A stretch of DNA of 9,635 bases from JACOZM01 sp035289385 (GTDB lineage: Archaea; Nanobdellota; Nanobdellia; Woesearchaeales; GW2011-AR9), in assembly GCA_035289385.1 (NCBI GenBank), contig DATDXI010000032.1, positions 1 to 9,635 of the forward strand, read 5' to 3'. The translations under genes were made by a program, and so were the position numbers. The notes under the pieces were generated by a model. The model did no database searches, was not told the origin of the DNA, and saw nothing but the letters and a program-made list of their open reading frames with translations. Each line of letters begins with the position of its first letter. Within the stretch, counting starts at the first letter, position 1. This document shows positions 6,690 through 9,635 of this stretch, piece by piece.

Positions 6690-8064
6690 ACAAATAACTT
6701 CCTTCCTGCCAGAAGTTCGTGGCCCAAAGGAAAAAAAGCTGCCTTTTAAGGAAAAATTAAAGTGGACTCTCATTACTTTGATTCTTTTTTTCATCATGGG
6801 TTTTATTCCCCTGTTTGGCTTGGGAGAAAACTCTTTGCAAAGATTTGAATTTCTATCGATCATCTTAGGCGCATCATTTGGCTCCATTATCAGTTTAGGG
6901 ATAGGTCCTTTGGTAACCGCTTCCATCGTCTTGCAATTGTTGGCAGGAACAGGAATATTGAATATGGACCTTACCAGCAGCGAAGGAAGGAAAAAATTTC
7001 AAGGTTTGCAGAAGATATCTGCCATTTTCTTCGTCATCTTCGAAGCATGCATTTATGTCTTGATGGGTGGTTTGTCTCCTAATCCTAGCTTGGCTGGCAC
7101 TCCGTTATATTTCCAATTAGAAATGTTGCTCATCTTCCAGCTCTTTTTAGGTGGGATCATCATCATGTTTATGGATGAAGTCGTTTCCAAATGGGGTTTT
7201 GGCAGTGGGATAAGTTTATTTATTGCTGGAGGAGTTGCTCAGCAAATTTTTATCCGTGCGTTTAATTTTTTGCCCTCGCCTACGAATCCTGATATTGCTG
7301 CGGGAGCGATTCCTGCCTTATTCCAGTCGTTGTCGCTCGGTGATCTAACCACAGCAACATTGCAGCTGGCTGCTTTAGCATCCACGATCATCGTCTTTTT
7401 CATCTGTGTTTATGGGCAAGCCATGAAAGTGGAAATTCCATTATCGTTTGGCAGGATTAGGGGGTATGGCATGCGTTGGCCGTTGAATTTCTTTTATACT
7501 TCAAACATTCCTGTTATTTTAGTAGCAGCCTTGATGGCAAACATTCAGTTATTTGCTACCTTATTGGAAAGCTGGGGTTATCCTATATTAGGAACATTTT
7601 CTGGTGGCACTCCCATAAGTGGTTTAGTCTATTGGCTAAGTTCTCCAAATCTTCTTCAGAATATTATTACGGGTGGATTTAGTTTGACGATGATTGGCCA
7701 ATCTGTTATTTATATCCTTGTTTTCGTGCTTGGTTCAGTAATGTTCAGCATCTTCTGGATGCAGACAGCAAATATGGATGCTGCTTCCCAAGCGCGGCAG
7801 ATTATGGCTTCAGGACTTCAGATTCCTGGCTTTAGGAGGGATGAGCGGGTTTTAGAAAAAATATTATCTCGCTACATCTGGCCCTTGACCATCGTTGGAG
7901 GGGCTTCCATCGGCTTATTGGCCGCATTGGCGGACTTGACGGGAGCATTATCTCAGGGAACGGGAATTCTGTTAGCAGTGATGATCGTCCATAAGTTGTA
8001 TGAAGAGATTGCCAAGCATCACATGATGGATATGCATCCTGCATTACGGAAGATGATGGAATGA
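6676..8064 (+). CDS. secY: Preprotein translocase subunit SecY (Sec61 alpha homologue)
   Basis: SecY forms the protein-conducting channel in the cytoplasmic membrane, normally with SecE and Sec61-beta. The start at 6676 gives 462 residues beginning MSLLEQITSFLPEV, like other archaeal SecY. An in-frame ATG at 6625 would add 17 residues unlike the family and overlap uL15 by 65 nt, so it is rejected. Ten hydrophobic segments are visible. The first is about residues 30-48, and the plug and TM2 region includes GIGPLVTASIVLQLLAG (75-91). DEVVSKWGFGSGISLFIAGG (167-186) corresponds to the TM4/TM5 region. The cytosolic loop PLSFGRIRGYGMRWPLNF (255-272) binds ribosome and partners. GTGILLAVMIVHKLYEEI (428-445) is the last segment. 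The C-terminal MHPALRKM is family-typical, and its codons are repeated downstream at 8193-8228. Confidence 0.97.
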   Translation: MSLLEQITSFLPEVRGPKEKKLPFKEKLKWTLITLILFFIMGFIPLFGLGENSLQRFEFLSIILGASFGSIISLGIGPLVTASIVLQLLAGTGILNMDLTSSEGRKKFQGLQKISAIFFVIFEACIYVLMGGLSPNPSLAGTPLYFQLEMLLIFQLFLGGIIIMFMDEVVSKWGFGSGISLFIAGGVAQQIFIRAFNFLPSPTNPDIAAGAIPALFQSLSLGDLTTATLQLAALASTIIVFFICVYGQAMKVEIPLSFGRIRGYGMRWPLNFFYTSNIPVILVAALMANIQLFATLLESWGYPILGTFSGGTPISGLVYWLSSPNLLQNIITGGFSLTMIGQSVIYILVFVLGSVMFSIFWMQTANMDAASQARQIMASGLQIPGFRRDERVLEKILSRYIWPLTIVGGASIGLLAALADLTGALSQGTGILLAVMIVHKLYEEIAKHHMMDMHPALRKMME

Positions 8065-8067
8065 GGT

Positions 8068-8088
8068 TGAGCGAACTTTGTGAGCGAA
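8068..8088 (+). repeat. Short direct repeat TGAGCGAA, two copies
   Basis: TGAGCGAA occurs at 8068-8075 and 8081-8088, directly after the secY stop. The copies are 13 bp apart centre to centre, a little over one helical turn. The function is unknown, and it could be chance. Confidence 0.4.
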
Positions 8089-8191
8089 TGCCTTATGACC
8101 GGCATGGTACATGAAAAAAGAAAACTATCTTTTTTCAGTACTGAAAATCAATATTTGTTGATTTTCATGTAAAGCTGTTAAGGTTTACATG
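8088..8191 (+). other. Contiguous run of four stem-loops after secY, structured RNA or foldback element
   Basis: Four inverted repeats follow one another almost without a gap. The first is ATGCC (8088-8092) with GGCAT (8101-8105). The second is TGAAAAAAG (8112-8120) with CTTTTTTCA (8129-8137), extended by GTAC 8107-8110 and 8138-8141 across one bulged A. The third is a perfect 10-bp stem, TGAAAATCAA (8142-8151) with TTGATTTTCA (8158-8167), and a 6-nt loop. The fourth is CATGTAAA (8166-8173) with TTTACATG (8184-8191). An alternative stem, TACATGAAAA (8108-8117) with TTTTCATGTA (8162-8171), would compete with the last three. It could be the operon 3' end or processing signal (it includes a T6 tract), a small RNA, or a remnant of a mobile foldback element. 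No known RNA family was recognised. Confidence 0.7.
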
Positions 8192-8192
8192 C

Positions 8193-8238
8193 GACATGCA
8201 TCCTGCATTGCGGAAGATGATGGAGTAGGGGATTGAGG
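8193..8238 (+). repeat. Diverged second copy of the secY 3' end
   Basis: Codons 8193-8228 read DMHPALRKMME-stop, the same peptide as the last 11 residues and stop of SecY at 8029-8064. The four differing codons are all synonymous: GAC for GAT, TTG for TTA, GAG for GAA and TAG for TGA. Some similarity continues after the stop (GGTTGAG at 8065-8071 against GGATTGAGG). The offset is 164 bp, so the copy is in another frame from secY. The reading frame before it closes at a TGA at 8142-8144 and shows no SecY sequence. It is therefore a fragment, not a gene. It resembles the gene-end copies left by integration or recombination with a divergent secY. Confidence 0.8.
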
Positions 8239-8268
8239 TATTATTATAATACTTATTACCTAATATCT

Positions 8269-8319
8269 CACTTGATAATACTTCTCATTTGATAACACTT
8301 CTTACTTGATAATTATGAG
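8269..8319 (+). repeat. Three tandem 17-bp repeats upstream of the secreted-protein gene
   Basis: The units are CACTTGATAATACTTCT (8269-8285), CATTTGATAACACTTCT (8286-8302) and a decayed TACTTGATAATTATGAG (8303-8319). A related ATAATACTT also occurs at 8246-8254. The unit length is exact and the TTGATAA core is kept in all three. This fits either a tandem binding site for a regulator or replication slippage. Confidence 0.75.
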
Positions 8320-8416
8320 AGAATTAAATAAATTATCACAAAAGAAAAACCATAAGAGGAAATATTACTCTGCAAGAAAAATAGTTCTGAGATAACAAGG
8401 CGCTTGTGCATTTAGT

Positions 8417-8428
8417 AATATTAATATA
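8417..8428 (+). promoter_or_regulatory. Probable TATA box of the secreted-protein gene
   Basis: AATATTAATATA lies about 36-47 bp before the ATG at 8464. A start about 25 bp downstream would fall near 8450 and leave a short leader of some 14 nt. Confidence 0.4.
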
Positions 8429-8452
8429 CTCCCTCGCTTTTATGGTTAAAAT

Positions 8453-8460
8453 AGGGGTGG
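8453..8460 (+). promoter_or_regulatory. Probable ribosome binding site of the secreted-protein gene
   Basis: AGGGGTGG, partly complementary to the archaeal anti-Shine-Dalgarno (allowing G-U pairs), lies 3 nt before the ATG at 8464. The in-frame TAG at 8452-8454 rules out an earlier start. Confidence 0.5.
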
Positions 8461-8463
8461 GTT

Positions 8464-9635
8464 ATGAGAGAATCACACAATCAGTTGAGGATACATCAGT
8501 TCTTAGTTATTTCTATGGTTGTTCTTATAGCATTAGCGACCAGCGGCTTTGCTATACCCTTGGAGCCTATATGTGGTAATGGATTTATTGATGAAGGAGA
8601 GATCTGTGAATTAGGTGATTCTCAGGAATGCAGTACTGGTGATGGTTATTCTGGAACGCAAACATGCTCCGCTACCTGTGCAGATTATGATCCCTGTGAA
8701 CCGGAAGAATATTGCGGTGATGGGATGATCAATGGTCCGGAAATGTGTGATGGTGATAGCGTAGAATGCACGACAGATAATGGTTATTATGGAACGCAAG
8801 CTTGCTCCGATATGTGTTCAGAATATAATTCCTGCGAAACGGAAGAATATTGTGGTGATGGGATGATCAATGGTCCGGAAATGTGTGATGACGGTGATGA
8901 TTTTAATGGTATGGAAGGATATTGTAATGAAGAATGTACTGAACAGACTATTGGCGAGCCCGTTACTATCCATAGTGTAGAGCTCGGCCCTGACCGCTTT
9001 GCCTGTTCTTTGCCGGAAGAAGACTCTACTTCTAATTCCGATGTCACCATTTCTGTTGATGCAACCGATAATGTTGCTGTGGCTTGGGTCAGAGCAGATA
9101 TCGGCGAGGTGGTGCCCCCTTCAGAGACCCAGTCAACCACTGCAGAGGGCAGCAGTAATATTATAGACTTAGAATATAATGAAGAAACGGACAGGTGGGA
9201 GTATACCTTCACCGCTTCTGATACCAGCCAATACAACTTTGAAACAAAGACGATTACGATAACTGCTGATGATGATGCAGGAAATGGCTATCAAGTGGCT
9301 GAGGGCGGTTCCGATACTGCTTCCGTAGTTCTCTACAGCATGACCACTCCTCCTACACTAAGCGAGTGCCAACGTGCTGGTTCAGATACCACTAATCTCT
9401 GTGAGCAGCAGGATTTCAGCAACATCAATTTTATCTATGAGATTGAGCAGTTTGGCTCGCCGGACTGCAATAATGGCATGGAGATGCCTTGGGGCTGGGA
9501 TTATGAATATATTGTCCGCTGGGATTTTGAGTCGGTAAACTTTGATGATGAAAATATTGCAGAGAAGCTGCTGGCCGTAGGAAGCGCTCTGGATGTTTTC
9601 ATTACGCCGCCAGGAGAGTTTGGAGACAGTTATAT
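8464..9635 (+). CDS. Secreted Cys-rich repeat (DUF4215-like) surface protein, 3' end outside the window
   Basis: The frame is open from the ATG to the window end (390 codons, incomplete). Residues 1-30 are a signal peptide: a basic start, a hydrophobic core FLVISMVVLIALAT, and probable cleavage after SGFA. Residues 37-161 hold three Cys-rich units starting C-G-N/D-G and containing E-x-C. They begin at C37, C84 and C130, with six cysteines each in the first two (C-x10-C-x6/7-C-x11-C-x3-C-x5-C). The third is a shorter form, CGDGMINGPEMCDDGDD. This matches the 'CGDG...E.CDDG' repeats known as DUF4215 or the Myxococcus Cys-rich repeat, found in extracellular proteins. Residues about 165-290 are acidic and beta-rich with DATDNVAVAWVRADI and TITITADDDAGN, as in Ig-like modules. 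A cell-surface or adhesive role is inferred; no catalytic motif is visible. Confidence 0.85.
   Translation, partial: MRESHNQLRIHQFLVISMVVLIALATSGFAIPLEPICGNGFIDEGEICELGDSQECSTGDGYSGTQTCSATCADYDPCEPEEYCGDGMINGPEMCDGDSVECTTDNGYYGTQACSDMCSEYNSCETEEYCGDGMINGPEMCDDGDDFNGMEGYCNEECTEQTIGEPVTIHSVELGPDRFACSLPEEDSTSNSDVTISVDATDNVAVAWVRADIGEVVPPSETQSTTAEGSSNIIDLEYNEETDRWEYTFTASDTSQYNFETKTITITADDDAGNGYQVAEGGSDTASVVLYSMTTPPTLSECQRAGSDTTNLCEQQDFSNINFIYEIEQFGSPDCNNGMEMPWGWDYEYIVRWDFESVNFDDENIAEKLLAVGSALDVFITPPGEFGDSY
8644..8890 (+). repeat. 138-bp tandem duplication within the Cys-rich region
   Basis: Positions from about 8644 match those from about 8782 at a constant offset of 138 bp (46 codons). The match is strongest at 8716-8752 and 8854-8890, where 37 bp are identical. 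Another 13 identical bases (8702-8714 and 8840-8852) are separated from these by one substitution. The segment spans the junction of Cys-rich units two and three. Confidence 0.85.

Larger units (their letters stand above)
8229..8463 (+). other. AT-rich intergenic region before the secreted-protein gene
   Basis: No gene of convincing quality was seen. The region holds an AT palindrome, GTATTAT-T-ATAATAC (8238-8252), a 17-bp repeat array and a probable promoter. It also holds a long-range inverted repeat (AACCATAAGAG 8348-8358 with CTTTTATGGTT 8437-8447, one G-U pair) enclosing a small hairpin, ACAAG-GCG-CTTGT (8395-8407). A 26-codon basic frame (8315-8395) starts with the same 12 bp, TTATGAGAGAAT, as the next gene (8313-8324 and 8462-8473). 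It has no ribosome binding site and was not called. Confidence 0.6.

Noticed and set aside
8142..8228. A gene fragment continuing upstream of the second secY-end copy
   Set aside because: The frame opens only after a TGA at 8142-8144, has no start codon before ATG 8196, and the residues before DMHPAL do not resemble SecY.
8269..8319. CRISPR-like array
   Set aside because: The 17-bp units are directly adjacent without spacers and are too short. No cas gene is present.
8315..8395. 26-codon basic frame as a small gene
   Set aside because: There is no ribosome binding site, no family is recognised, and AT-rich DNA gives Lys/Asn-rich frames by chance. It is kept only as part of a finding.
8878..8925. 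EF-hand-like calcium loop in DDGDDFNG
   Set aside because: The spacing of acidic residues does not fit the DxDxDG loop and lies within the Cys repeat pattern, which explains it better.
8787..9236. Minus-strand open frame opposite the secreted-protein gene (149 codons)
   Set aside because: It lies opposite a frame with a signal peptide and recognisable Cys repeats. Its Ser/Val-rich product is what the reverse of an acidic Asp/Glu/Thr-rich gene gives.

Overview
The window is archaeal. It carries the distal part of the long ribosomal-protein operon (the archaeal spc-type cluster) in canonical gene order on the + strand: the end of uL14, then uL24, eS4, uL5, uS14, uS8, uL6, eL32, eL19, uL18, uS5, uL30, uL15 and secY. 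The archaeal- and eukaryote-specific proteins eS4, eL32 and eL19, the archaeal form of uS5 with its GCGSW/CNC/H cluster, and the SecY sequence exclude a bacterium. Moderate base composition, tight packing with stop/start overlaps, charged low-complexity tails on many ribosomal proteins, and a Cys-rich 'CGDG...CDDG' surface protein next door suggest an uncultured DPANN lineage of the Woesearchaeota/Pacearchaeota type. That placement is an inference and was not tested by phylogeny.

Layout: positions 1-8064 are almost entirely coding. Neighbouring genes overlap by ATGA (571-574, 1386-1389, 1931-1934), by 20 nt (uS5/uL30) or by 14 nt (uL15/secY), or are separated by 1-20 nt. The one exception is a 99-bp A-rich spacer (3771-3869) between eL32 and eL19, built of short tandem repeats. 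It has a plausible TATA box and a Shine-Dalgarno-like site, so it may be an internal promoter. The genes encode large- and small-subunit proteins plus the translocon channel, so ribosome production and membrane insertion capacity are made together.

The region after secY (8065-8463) is the most unusual part. The last 12 codons of secY, DMHPALRKMME plus stop, occur a second time at 8193-8228. The copy lies 164 bp downstream in another frame and has no upstream gene. All differences are synonymous: GAT/GAC, TTA/TTG, GAA/GAG and TGA/TAG. Between the two copies lies a contiguous run of four inverted repeats (8088-8191), and an alternative 10-bp outer stem would compete with three of them. Beyond the second copy are an AT-rich palindrome, a 17-bp tandem repeat array and a probable promoter.

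The last gene (8464 to beyond the window end) encodes a secreted protein. It has a signal peptide, three Cys-rich repeats, of which the second and third share very recent DNA duplication, and then a beta-rich Ig-like segment. It is accessory rather than housekeeping, so the junction after secY marks a break from the conserved operon.
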